From Cytobacillus horneckiae (GTDB lineage Bacteria > Bacillota > Bacilli > Bacillales > Cytobacillaceae): a DNA stretch of 64,000 nt. Positions 1-7,318 of the stretch are shown piece by piece. The stretch spans positions 1-64,000 of the forward strand of contig NZ_PISD01000020.1 of the NCBI RefSeq assembly GCF_002835735.1, read 5' to 3'. Within the stretch, counting starts at the first letter, position 1, and each line of letters begins with the position of its first letter. Position numbers and translations under genes: made by a program. The notes under the pieces are model-generated. The model saw nothing but the letters and a program-made list of their open reading frames with translations, was not told the origin of the DNA and did no database searches.

Positions 1-19
1 AATCCTACCTGCGGAGCCA
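1..19 (+). tRNA. tRNA-Asn, 3' end only
   Basis: The window opens inside a tRNA. The T-arm 3' strand, an acceptor 3' strand reading CTGCGGA, discriminator G and an encoded CCA match the end of Bacillus tRNA-Asn, which precedes tRNA-Ser in trnD-type clusters. The anticodon lies outside the window, so the identity rests on recognition of the 3' end and gene order. Confidence 0.8.
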
Positions 20-22
20 TAT

Positions 23-115
23 GGAGAGCTGTCCGAGTGGCCGAAGGAGCACGATTGGAAATCGTGTAGGCGGTTTATAGCTGTCTCAAGGGTTCAAATC
101 CCTTGCTCTCCGCCA
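23..115 (+). tRNA. tRNA-Ser(GGA)
   Basis: Class II tRNA of 93 nt with a long variable arm. The acceptor strands GGAGAGC and GCTCTCC pair, the anticodon is GGA, and the CCA is encoded. Confidence 0.97.
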
Positions 116-140
116 TTTAATTTATAAATATTTAAAATAT

Positions 141-215
141 GGCCCCTTGGTCAAGCGGTTAAGACACCGCCCTTTCACGGCGGTAACACGGGTTCGAATC
201 CCGTAGGGGTCACCA
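141..215 (+). tRNA. tRNA-Glu(TTC)
   Basis: The acceptor strands GGCCCCT and AGGGGTC pair. The anticodon is TTC, the T-loop GTTCGAATC is canonical, and the CCA is encoded. Confidence 0.97.
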
Positions 216-220
216 TTAAT

Positions 221-296
221 GGAGGATTAGCTCAGCTGGGAGAGCATCTGCCTTACAAGCAGAGGGTCGGCGGTTCGATCCCGTCATCCTCCACCA
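221..296 (+). tRNA. tRNA-Val(TAC)
   Basis: The acceptor strands GGAGGAT and ATCCTCC pair. The anticodon is TAC and the CCA is encoded. Confidence 0.97.
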
Positions 297-411
297 TTTG
301 AAACATTATTATGTCGCGAGATAGATCAAAGAGCGATTTATCAATGATTTTGCTGCGAGTTGTTTCGATGAATAAGCTGTCTTCAGAGGAAGAAACAGAA
401 AATATTATTAT
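297..411 (+). repeat. Long inter-tRNA spacer, related to the spacer at 1582-1705
   Basis: Most gaps in this cluster are 3-55 nt; this one is 115 nt. It holds blocks in the same order as the spacer at 1582-1705: GAGCGA, ATGAT, CGAGTTG, CGA, then a TT-AGAGGAAGA stretch. Its 5' part carries ATTATTAT followed by CGCG (305-318). The same ATTATTAT (404-411) directly precedes the intact tRNA-fMet, which starts CGCG. This looks like a diverged partial duplication of the tRNA-fMet 5' end. No convincing protein is encoded. Homology was judged by eye. Confidence 0.5.
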
Positions 412-485
<74 letters not shown>

Positions 486-488
486 TCT

Positions 489-565
489 GGTCCGGTAGTT
501 CAGTTGGTTAGAATGCCTGCCTGTCACGCAGGAGGTCGCGGGTTCGAGTCCCGTCCGGACCGCCA
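489..565 (+). tRNA. tRNA-Asp(GTC)
   Basis: The acceptor strands GGTCCGG and CCGGACC pair. The anticodon is GTC and the CCA is encoded. The gene starts 3 nt after tRNA-fMet. Confidence 0.97.
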
Positions 566-615
566 TTTTATACATAAATTTCAATTGTTTTAAAATTTTA
601 TCCTTTAACATTTAT

Positions 616-688
616 GGCTCAGTAGCTCAGTCGGTAGAGCAAAGGACTGAAAATCCTTGTGTCGGCGGTTCGATTCCGTCCTGAGCCA
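616..688 (+). tRNA. tRNA-Phe(GAA)
   Basis: The acceptor strands GGCTCAG and CTGAGCC pair, the anticodon is GAA and the discriminator is A688. The next three bases are TCA, so the CCA end is not encoded. Confidence 0.96.
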
Positions 689-696
689 TCATTTAT

Positions 697-772
<76 letters not shown>

Positions 773-785
773 TTCATATTTATAT

Positions 786-869
786 GGAGGGGTAGCGAAG
801 TGGCTAAACGCGGCGGACTGTAAATCCGCTCCTTCGGGTTCGGCAGTTCGAATCTGCCCCCCTCCACCA
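786..869 (+). tRNA. tRNA-Tyr(GTA)
   Basis: Class II tRNA of 84 nt with a long variable arm. The acceptor strands GGAGGGG and CCCCTCC pair, the anticodon is GTA, and the CCA is encoded. Confidence 0.97.
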
Positions 870-873
870 TAAT

Positions 874-947
874 AGGGGTATAGTTTAATGGTAAAACGAA
901 GGTCTCCAAAACCTTTGATGTGGGTTCAATTCCTACTACCCCTGCCA
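874..947 (+). tRNA. tRNA-Trp(CCA)
   Basis: The acceptor strands AGGGGTA and TACCCCT pair. The anticodon is CCA, the discriminator is G, and the CCA tail is encoded. Confidence 0.97.
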
Positions 948-951
948 ATAT

Positions 952-1028
952 GGCGGTTGTGGCGAAGTGGTTAACGCATCGGATTGTGGTTCCGACATTC
1001 GTGGGTTCGATTCCCATCAGCCGCCCCA
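952..1028 (+). tRNA. tRNA-His(GTG)
   Basis: The anticodon is GTG. The histidine-specific G at -1 (952) pairs with C73 (1025). The acceptor strands GCGGTTG and CAGCCGC pair and the CCA is encoded. Confidence 0.97.
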
Positions 1029-1083
1029 TTTTTTTAGTTGGAAATAAGAACATAATACATACTAAATACATAAAGTATATAAA

Positions 1084-1158
1084 TGGGCTATAGCCAAGTG
1101 GTAAGGCAACGGACTTTGACTCCGTCATTCGTAGGTTCGAATCCTGCTAGCCCAGCCA
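1084..1158 (+). tRNA. tRNA-Gln(TTG)
   Basis: The acceptor strands TGGGCTA and TAGCCCA pair. The anticodon is TTG and the CCA is encoded. Confidence 0.97.
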
Positions 1159-1161
1159 TCT

Positions 1162-1236
1162 GCGGAAGTAGTTCAGTGGTAGAACATCACCTTGCCAAGG
1201 TGGGGGTCGCGGGTTCGAATCCCGTCTTCCGCTCCA
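1162..1236 (+). tRNA. tRNA-Gly(GCC)
   Basis: The acceptor strands GCGGAAG and CTTCCGC pair. The anticodon is GCC, the discriminator is T, and the CCA is encoded. Confidence 0.97.
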
Positions 1237-1250
1237 TATATATACATTAA

Positions 1251-1324
<74 letters not shown>

Positions 1325-1344
1325 TACTTAATTCATATTGTTTT

Positions 1345-1433
1345 GCCGGGGTGGCGGAACTGGCAGACGCACAGGACTTAAAATCCTGCGGTAGGTGACT
1401 ACCGTACCGGTTCGATTCCGGTCCTCGGCACCA
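1345..1433 (+). tRNA. tRNA-Leu(TAA)
   Basis: Class II tRNA of 89 nt. The variable arm is GGTAGGTGACTACC. The acceptor begins GCCGGGG, the anticodon is TAA, and the CCA is encoded. Confidence 0.97.
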
Positions 1434-1453
1434 CTTAACTTAATAATTCTTAT

Positions 1454-1538
1454 GCCGGTGTGGCGGAATTGGCAGACGCGCACGACTCAAAATCGTGTTC
1501 CTTCTGGAGTGTCGGTTCGACCCCGACCACCGGTACCA
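1454..1538 (+). tRNA. tRNA-Leu(CAA)
   Basis: Class II tRNA of 85 nt with anticodon CAA and an encoded CCA. The first acceptor pair is a G-T (G-U) wobble. Confidence 0.96.
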
Positions 1539-1549
1539 TTATTAAGTTT

Positions 1550-1581
1550 GCGGGTGTAGTTTACTGGTAAAACCTCAGCCA
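1550..1581 (+). pseudogene. Truncated tRNA-Gly, 5' 32 nt only
   Basis: The segment matches the first 32 nt of the intact tRNA-Gly(TCC) at 1706 with one mismatch (C for G in the D-loop). It stops just before the anticodon. The five bases before each copy (AGTTT) are also shared. The anticodon loop, T-arm and 3' acceptor strand are absent, so it cannot fold as a tRNA. Confidence 0.9.
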
Positions 1582-1705
1582 CGAGCGAAGCATCCATGAA
1601 TGATCTACGAGTTGCCTCGACGCATATACATCGTTGATTATGCTTGAAGAGGAAGAGGCATAAAGTGAAAAAGAAAAATTCAATTTAATATTTTTTTCAA
1701 AGTTT
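1582..1705 (+). repeat. Spacer between truncated and intact tRNA-Gly
   Basis: This 124-nt sequence separates the tRNA-Gly fragment from the intact gene and is co-transcribed with the cluster. Its first ~85 nt share ordered blocks with the spacer at 297-411. The last ~35 nt are A/T-rich. No ORF or terminator is visible. It could be the residue of an insertion or unequal exchange that duplicated the tRNA 5' half. Confidence 0.5.
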
Positions 1706-1776
1706 GCGGGTGTAGTTTAGTGGTAAAACCTCAGCCTTCCAAGCTGATGATGAGGGTTCGATTCCCTTCACCCGCT
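1706..1776 (+). tRNA. tRNA-Gly(TCC)
   Basis: The acceptor strands GCGGGTG and CACCCGC pair, the anticodon is TCC and the discriminator is T1776. The following bases are TAT, so CCA is not encoded. It is the last gene of the cluster. Confidence 0.97.
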
Positions 1777-1790
1777 TATATAATGAATAT

Positions 1791-1823
1791 AATAGCATTC
1801 CCAACGTGGAATGCTATTTTTTA
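1791..1823 (+). terminator. Terminator of the tRNA cluster
   Basis: The stem AATAGCATTCC / GGAATGCTATT has a short loop and is followed by T6. It lies 15 nt after the last tRNA. Confidence 0.9.
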
Positions 1824-1918
1824 TGAGGTGTTTTATTGGTTACTATAACTATCATTTTAAAAAGAAACAATCTAAATACTTAAGTATCGTGAATACACAA
1901 TCTTGAGAATGAAGCGAA

Positions 1919-2438
1919 TTTATTCCTTTGAAGCTTCAAAATATGAATGTCTTCATGTGAATAAAAGGAGTTTATTCCTCTGAAGCTCCAAAATATGAAT
2001 GTCTTCAGGTGAATAAATGGGGTTTATTCCTCTAAAGCTTCAAAATATGAATGTCTTCAGGTGAATAAATTTGGTTTATTCCTCTAAAGCTCCAAAAAAT
2101 GAATGCCTTCATGTGAATAAATGGGGTTTATTCCTCTAAAGCTTCAAAATATGAGAGCCTTCAGGTGAATAAATAGGGTTTATTCCTCTAAAGCATCAAA
2201 AAATGAATGCCTTCATGTGAATAAATGGGGTTTATTCCTCTAAAGCTTCAAAATATGAATGTCTTCAGGTGAATAAATTTGGTTTATTCCTCTGAAGCTT
2301 CAAAATATGAATGCCTTCAGGTGAATAAAAGGAGTTTATTCCTCTAAAGCTCCAAAAAATGAATGCCTTCAGGTGAATAAATGGGGTTTATTCCTCTAAA
2401 GCTCCAAAATATGAATGCCTTCAGGTGAATAACCTAAT
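1919..2438. repeat. Tandem array of ten 52-bp units, each an imperfect inverted repeat
   Basis: TTTATTCCT recurs at 1919, 1971, 2023, 2075, 2127, 2179, 2231, 2283, 2335 and 2387, exactly 52 bp apart. Each unit begins TTTATTCCTCTRAAG and ends CTTCAGGTGAATAAA, which are near reverse complements, so each can fold into a hairpin with a loop of about 20 nt. Units 3 and 7 are identical. Others differ at a few recurring sites: CTT/CTC, AATATG/AAAATG, TGTC/TGCC, CAGG/CATG and the 3' linker. A decayed eleventh unit follows to about 2487. There are no spacers, so it is not a CRISPR, and 52 is not a multiple of 3. Confidence 0.95.
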
Positions 2439-2540
2439 TCTATTTCTCACAATCTCCCCTAAAAATGAGAAACTTCAAGTGATTACAAGAATCTATTAAA
2501 ACAGACGACATAAATGGTGTGAGACGCAGCTTAAAAGATA

Positions 2541-2598
2541 TTGACAGATCATCCTTTTTTCGTTACAATCCAGAATGAGGTTGATAATCATTATCAAC
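2541..2598 (+). promoter_or_regulatory. Sigma-A promoter with overlapping perfect Fur box
   Basis: A -35 TTGACA (2541-2546), a 17-bp spacer and a -10 TACAAT (2564-2569) form a strong vegetative promoter. The 19-bp palindrome at 2580-2598 (9-1-9) contains a perfect TGATAATCATTATCA Fur consensus over the expected transcription start. Iron-replete Fur should therefore repress the operon. The element also shows that translation cannot begin upstream of about 2600. Confidence 0.9.
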
Positions 2599-2651
2599 TA
2601 TTTTATTCAACTAGTAAACTTCTGAAACTGCTATTGATGAGGAGGATCATC

Positions 2652-3467
2652 TTGTCTAGATTATTTACTGAAGATTTAAGAATTGCCTACGGAGATCAAG
2701 TGATTGTCAAAGATTTAAATATGTTAATTCCAGACGGGAAAATAACTGCTATTATTGGACCGAATGGATGTGGAAAGTCTACGGTATTAAAAACGGTAGC
2801 TCGGATTATCCAAGCTAAATCAGGTTCCGTCTTCCTAGATGGCAAACAAATAAGTAAAGAGTCGACAAAAAGCATAGCGCAAAAGATGGCTATTCTCCCA
2901 CAATCACCAGATGCCCCAGAAGGACTTACAATAGGTGAGCTTGTATCATATGGCAGATTTCCATATCAGAGGGGGATGGGGAAACTAAACGACAAGGATC
3001 GCAATGTGATAGAGTGGGCTTTAAAAGCTACCGGCATTTCTGACTTCAAGGACAGAGAAGTAGATGCCCTATCAGGAGGCCAAAGACAGAGAGTATGGAT
3101 TGCGATGGCATTGGCGCAGGAAACAGATATCATCTTATTAGATGAGCCAACTACATACCTTGATCTTTGTCATCAGCTTGAGGTACTTGAATTATTAAAG
3201 GAATTAAATGTATTAGAAAATAGAACGATTGTTATGGTTATTCATGACTTGAACCATGCAGCGAGATTCGCAGACCACTTAATTGCGATGAGAGCAGGTT
3301 CAATTGTTAAAAGCGGCAATGGGAAAGAGGTCATGACAAAACCGGTCTTGAGGGAAGTCTTCAACATTGATGCAGAAATCGGTATAGACCCTCGAACAAA
3401 AAAACCAATTTGCTTAACCTATGACTTAGTTTCATCCAACGCTTTAGCTCAGGAGCAAATTAGCTGA
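2652..3467 (+). CDS. Iron-siderophore ABC importer, ATP-binding protein (FecE/FhuC family)
   Basis: This cytoplasmic ATPase powers ferric-siderophore import with the binding protein and two permeases that follow. The product is 271 residues. Walker A is GPNGCGKST (about 36-44), the signature is LSGGQRQR, Walker B with the catalytic Glu is IILLDEPT, and the switch His lies in VIHDLNHA. The TTG at 2652 is chosen because GAGGAGG lies 8 nt upstream. The open frame extends back to 2541, but there it would cross the promoter and Fur box. The order ATPase, binding protein, permease, permease resembles Bacillus siderophore operons. The substrate, for example bacillibactin or a hydroxamate, cannot be told from sequence. 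Confidence 0.93.
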   Translation: MSRLFTEDLRIAYGDQVIVKDLNMLIPDGKITAIIGPNGCGKSTVLKTVARIIQAKSGSVFLDGKQISKESTKSIAQKMAILPQSPDAPEGLTIGELVSYGRFPYQRGMGKLNDKDRNVIEWALKATGISDFKDREVDALSGGQRQRVWIAMALAQETDIILLDEPTTYLDLCHQLEVLELLKELNVLENRTIVMVIHDLNHAARFADHLIAMRAGSIVKSGNGKEVMTKPVLREVFNIDAEIGIDPRTKKPICLTYDLVSSNALAQEQIS

Positions 3468-3495
3468 GTAAAAGCGGTTATTTTTTGCAATTAAT

Positions 3496-3510
3496 TGAGA
3501 ATGATTATTA
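3496..3510 (+). promoter_or_regulatory. Second Fur-box-like site
   Basis: The 15-mer TGAGAATGATTATTA matches the Fur 7-1-7 consensus TGATAATNATTATCA at 13 of 15 positions. A possible TTGAGA-N17-TAGAAT promoter overlaps it (3495-3523), and TATAAT also occurs at 3513. It probably gives the binding-protein gene its own iron-responsive transcription. The promoter assignment is weaker than the box. Confidence 0.65.
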
Positions 3511-3539
3511 TTTATAATAGAATGATGGAGTTGAAGAAT

Positions 3540-4469
3540 ATGAAAAAGAGCTTTTTATTTGTTCTTATTTTACTTTTAGGTTTATTAGCAGCATGTGGCA
3601 ATGGCAGTAAAGAGGAAGCAAATACAGGAGAGAAGAAAGACTCAGAAGCAGAGACTCGAATTTATGAATCCGAAGAAGGGGAAATAAAATTGCCAGCTAA
3701 CCCTGAAAAGGTTGCCGTTGTTGGCTCTTCTTATACAGGGAATGTCCTTTCTTTAGGAATTACACCGATTGCGGTGGATAGCTGGGCAAAAGGGAATAAG
3801 TTTTTTGAAGACAAGCTTGATAATGCGGAACTCATTTCAGAGGACTCTTTTGAAAAGCTATTAGAGCTTGAACCAGATTTAATTATTACTTTTTCAACAG
3901 ATAAAAACTTAGACAAATATAAGGAAATTGCACCAACAGTTGCATTAACTTATGAAAATTACGACTATCTTGAGCAGCATATTGAAATCGGGAAAATATT
4001 AGGAAAAGAAAAAGAAGCACAGGAATGGGTAGATGAATGGAAGAAAAAGACTGAGGCAGAGGGTCAAAAAGTAAAAGACGCTATTGGCGAAGATGCAACG
4101 ATTATGGTCTTTGAAACATTTGGAAAAGACATGTATGTGTATGGAGATAATTGGGGGCGCGGCACGGAAGTCATTTATCAAGCCCTTGGATTAAAAGCTC
4201 CGAAAAGTGTTGAAGACGAAGCTTTTGGCCCTGGTTACTTGGCAATCTCATCAGAGGTTATTCCTAAATATGCTGGGGATTATATTTTCTTAGGTGACGG
4301 AGAAGGAGCCGATAATTCATTTACTGAAACAGATGTTTGGAAAGGAATTCCTGCAGTACAAAATGATCGCGTAATTGAATTTGACTCTGCTTCATTCTAC
4401 TTTAATGATCCAATTTCACTTGAGAAAGAACTAGAGTTTATTGTAGATGAGTTAATTAAAGCAAAATAA
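3540..4469 (+). CDS. Iron-siderophore ABC importer, substrate-binding lipoprotein
   Basis: A 309-residue extracytoplasmic binding protein of the FepB/FhuD class. It has a lipoprotein signal with lipobox LAAC (Cys19), then a charged linker and a periplasmic-binding fold. PANPEKVAVVG and the LLELEPDLIIT segment are typical of this family. The ATG at 3540 is chosen because it starts the signal peptide; an upstream in-frame ATG at 3501 would overlap the Fur box. It sits between the ATPase and permease genes of one operon. It should be tethered to the outer face of the membrane and deliver ferric siderophore to the FecCD-type permeases. Confidence 0.92.
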   Translation: MKKSFLFVLILLLGLLAACGNGSKEEANTGEKKDSEAETRIYESEEGEIKLPANPEKVAVVGSSYTGNVLSLGITPIAVDSWAKGNKFFEDKLDNAELISEDSFEKLLELEPDLIITFSTDKNLDKYKEIAPTVALTYENYDYLEQHIEIGKILGKEKEAQEWVDEWKKKTEAEGQKVKDAIGEDATIMVFETFGKDMYVYGDNWGRGTEVIYQALGLKAPKSVEDEAFGPGYLAISSEVIPKYAGDYIFLGDGEGADNSFTETDVWKGIPAVQNDRVIEFDSASFYFNDPISLEKELEFIVDELIKAK

Positions 4470-4491
4470 TTGTTGCCTGAGGAAGATTACA

Positions 4492-5529
4492 ATGAAACAT
4501 ACAAAAAACAGTATGAATGACAAGAAATTTTATTCCCGGCCAGCAATAGGAACAATAGTATTGGCACTAAGCTTTCTGCTCCTTGCAGGTAGCTTAGTGC
4601 TTGCTGTTTCTGTCGGGGCTGCAAATATCGCTTTTTATGATGTTTGGAAAGCTGTCTTTTCTTATAATCATTCTAGAGAGGCAGACCAGATTATTATGAG
4701 CCTAAGGCTCCCCCGTGAGATAGGGGCAGCCGTTGTAGGAGCGGCGTTCGCTGTCAGCGGGGCAATCATGCAGGGGATGACAAAGAACCCTTTAGCAGAT
4801 CCAGGACTGCTTGGCTTGAATGCGGGGGCAAGTTTAGGACTTGCTGTCGCTTTCTCGTATGTAAGTAATACAAACTATTTTACAATTATGATCTTTTCTT
4901 TTATCGGTGCAGGAATTGGTGCTGTGCTTGTTTTTGGAATCAGCTCTATGAAGCGGGGCGGAATGACGCCGTTAAGGATTACTTTAGCAGGAGCGGCTGT
5001 GACAGCACTTTTATCCTCTTTAGGGGAAGGTATCGCATTATTGAACAAGCTATCGCAAAGCATAGCATTCTGGACCGCTGGGGGCGTGTCAGGAACGACA
5101 TGGGCACAGTTGAAAATAGTTGCGCCTACTGTTTTTATCGGTATTTTAATTGCTATTATTTTTTCTCGCAGTCTGACGATTTTAAGCTTTGGAGAAGATG
5201 TCGCTAAAGGTTTGGGCCAAAGGACATTATTGACTAGAATCATATTGATGGCTGTCGTTCTTATTCTGGCTGGAGCAGCTGTATCACTCGTAGGAGCCAT
5301 CGCATTTGTAGGCTTATTTATTCCTCATATTGTCCGGTTTTTAGTTGGAACTGATTATCGTTGGATTATTCCATGTTCCGCAGTGCTTGGCAGTGTTTTT
5401 ATGGTGCTTGCCGATACGGCAGCTAGAATGATTAATCCGCCATTTGAAACGCCTATGGGAGCCATTGTTGCTGTATTAGGCATCCCATTCTTCCTTTACC
5501 TTGCACGGAAAGGAAGGATGCTGACTTGA
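4492..5529 (+). CDS. Iron-siderophore ABC importer, permease (FecCD family)
   Basis: A 345-residue integral membrane protein of the BtuC/FecCD family with about nine to ten hydrophobic segments. Family motifs include LRLPREIGAAVVGAAFAVSG, the NPLADPGLLGLNAGAS stretch, and GAIAFVGLFIPHIVR near the coupling region. GAGGAA lies 7 nt before the ATG. It pairs with the following permease, whose start codon overlaps its stop, implying translational coupling and a heterodimeric channel. Confidence 0.93.
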   Translation: MKHTKNSMNDKKFYSRPAIGTIVLALSFLLLAGSLVLAVSVGAANIAFYDVWKAVFSYNHSREADQIIMSLRLPREIGAAVVGAAFAVSGAIMQGMTKNPLADPGLLGLNAGASLGLAVAFSYVSNTNYFTIMIFSFIGAGIGAVLVFGISSMKRGGMTPLRITLAGAAVTALLSSLGEGIALLNKLSQSIAFWTAGGVSGTTWAQLKIVAPTVFIGILIAIIFSRSLTILSFGEDVAKGLGQRTLLTRIILMAVVLILAGAAVSLVGAIAFVGLFIPHIVRFLVGTDYRWIIPCSAVLGSVFMVLADTAARMINPPFETPMGAIVAVLGIPFFLYLARKGRMLT

Positions 5530-6533
5530 TGAATCAGAAGAAATTGAAAAGGACAGGCATGATTATTTCTATTACGGCGATTTTACTGCTAATCGCCTTT
5601 ATTATTAGCGTGGCAACAGGATTTGCCTCTATGTCACCACTAAGGCTTGTAAATACGCTGTTGGGACAAGGCACACCTAAGGAAGAGCTGATACTATTCA
5701 CTTTCAGGCTTCCCCGTATTTTGGTGACAATTTTAGCAGGTGTCGGCCTGGCGATATCAGGTGCTATATTGCAAAGCATTACAAGAAACCCTTTGGCAGA
5801 TCCGGGTATATTGGGAATCAATGCTGGGGCTGGTTTAGCTGTCGTATTTTTTGTGATGATTTTTGGCAGCGGCGCAGGCACTTATATTTATATCCTGCCA
5901 TTATTCGCATTATGTGGTGGCATGATAACAGCGATTATTATTTATCTCCTCTCATTTAAAAAAGGAGAAGGGATTGATCCTGGGAGAATGCTTCTAGTAG
6001 GGGTAGGGCTTTCTACAGCCATCTCAGGAGCTATCCTGACGCTCGCTTCAAAAATTGCAAGAGAGGATTATGATTTCTTTGCCAATTGGATGGCTGGAAG
6101 AATATGGGGAGATGACTGGGTGTTTGTTTTGGCATTATTGCCATGGCTACTCTTACTGCTCCCATTAGTTTATCGAAAATCCAATGTACTAAATACGATG
6201 AGTTTAAATGAAAACCTTTCAATAGGACTTGGCGTTAAAGTTGAGAAAGAACGCTATATTTTGCTTTTAATTGCAGTGGCATTGGCTGCATCAGCGGTAT
6301 CAGTTAGCGGAGGTATTGCTTTTGTAGGGCTGATGGCACCTCATATTGCCAGAAGTTTAGTTGGACCAAGACATCAGTTATATTTGCCGGTTGCGGCAAT
6401 GCTTGGTGCCATCTTGCTTTTAATTGCTGATACGATTGGTAGGGTTTTACTGGACCCGAGCGGAATACCGGCTGGAGTTATTGTTTCTATTATTGGCGCA
6501 CCATATTTTATGTATTTGATGGCAAAAAAATAA
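5529..6533 (+). CDS. Iron-siderophore ABC importer, second permease (FecCD family)
   Basis: The product is a 334-residue paralogue of the preceding permease. It has the same FRLPRILVTILAGVGLAISG and NPLADPGILGINAGAG blocks and a late GGIAFVGLMAPHIAR coupling segment. The ATG overlaps the upstream TGA as TGATG. A TTG three bases earlier is also in frame, but the ATG is the simpler start. It ends the operon, immediately before a hairpin shared with the convergent gene. Confidence 0.92.
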   Translation: MNQKKLKRTGMIISITAILLLIAFIISVATGFASMSPLRLVNTLLGQGTPKEELILFTFRLPRILVTILAGVGLAISGAILQSITRNPLADPGILGINAGAGLAVVFFVMIFGSGAGTYIYILPLFALCGGMITAIIIYLLSFKKGEGIDPGRMLLVGVGLSTAISGAILTLASKIAREDYDFFANWMAGRIWGDDWVFVLALLPWLLLLLPLVYRKSNVLNTMSLNENLSIGLGVKVEKERYILLLIAVALAASAVSVSGGIAFVGLMAPHIARSLVGPRHQLYLPVAAMLGAILLLIADTIGRVLLDPSGIPAGVIVSIIGAPYFMYLMAKK

Positions 6534-6561
6534 GAGAGTGCCTATTAGCACTCTCTTATTT
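6531..6561. terminator. Hairpin at the convergent junction
   Basis: AAGAGAGTGC and GCACTCTCTT form a perfect 10-bp stem around a 6-nt loop. The plus-strand stop lies at its 5' edge and the last codons and stop of the minus-strand gene lie inside it. The T-runs are short, so efficiency is uncertain. Confidence 0.65.
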
Positions 6562-7213
6562 CTATTTCTGCGGTCCCACCATGTACTTGCAGAAACATTT
6601 TCATTAAAGATTCAGTCATTTCCTTTGCTTCATCCATCGTTATTGAATGTCTTAAAAAGACAACCTGGATTGCTTCCTTTGTTTCTCCGTTCATTGCGGT
6701 TCTTTCAGAATCAACGAAAGGGCTGCCAAACGCTCCTTTTTCATCGCTTAATAATATCAGGTTATGCAGTGAATTGCTCCGTCCATTTAAGCCTATGTAC
6801 GCTTCATTTTCTTCGCCTGTTCTTATGACGATATTGCCTTCAATTCTTGTTTTATCATATATTCCAATGGGAATTTCATATTTCATGGAAAAGAAATTAT
6901 TAATATCTGTCGAGCTGTTTACACTTTGTAGGTAATTCTGTTTTTTGATTCTCCTGTAGAGTGCTTCTGCTGAATGGCGGTAACGGTTCGGATCTTTGCC
7001 AGCTTTTTTTAAAATCTGTCTCCACTCTTTAATCCCTTCAAAATCAGTTACATTTTTATCTTCCATATCAAAAAAGAGTGATTCCTGAAAAAGCTGGAGC
7101 CTGCCTTTAATCATTTGCGGCGATTTACCAACTGTAATATCATGATAGCGGATTATACCGATTTTAAATTGTGGAAATAATGAGCACAGATGTGGCGAGA
7201 TACTGATTTCCAA
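6545..7213 (-). CDS. B3/B4 tRNA-binding-domain protein
   Basis: A 222-residue soluble protein that looks like the stand-alone B3/B4 domain of the phenylalanyl-tRNA synthetase beta chain. Markers are GIIRYHDITV, the KAGKDPNRYRHSAEALYRR segment, and PIGIYDKTRIEGNIVIR. In the synthetase this domain does editing and tRNA contacts; free versions are mostly uncharacterised. The TTG at 7213 is chosen because GGGAGG lies 7-8 nt upstream; an in-frame extension to 7318 has no ribosome site. It is divergent from queG, 105 nt apart. A role in removing mischarged amino acids is inference only. Confidence 0.8.
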   Translation of the reverse strand: MEISISPHLCSLFPQFKIGIIRYHDITVGKSPQMIKGRLQLFQESLFFDMEDKNVTDFEGIKEWRQILKKAGKDPNRYRHSAEALYRRIKKQNYLQSVNSSTDINNFFSMKYEIPIGIYDKTRIEGNIVIRTGEENEAYIGLNGRSNSLHNLILLSDEKGAFGSPFVDSERTAMNGETKEAIQVVFLRHSITMDEAKEMTESLMKMFLQVHGGTAEIEIREC

Positions 7214-7318
7214 CGTTTTCACCTCCCATTTATTTATAAAATAGTTTATCATAAAAGGATGTCTAAAAAATAATGATTGAACCATAGATAACAGTAATTG
7301 TGAAAGAGAGGTTAACAA

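Noticed and set aside
1919-2438. CRISPR array
   Set aside because: Units are directly adjacent with no unique spacers, the period includes the whole unit, and no cas genes are in the window.
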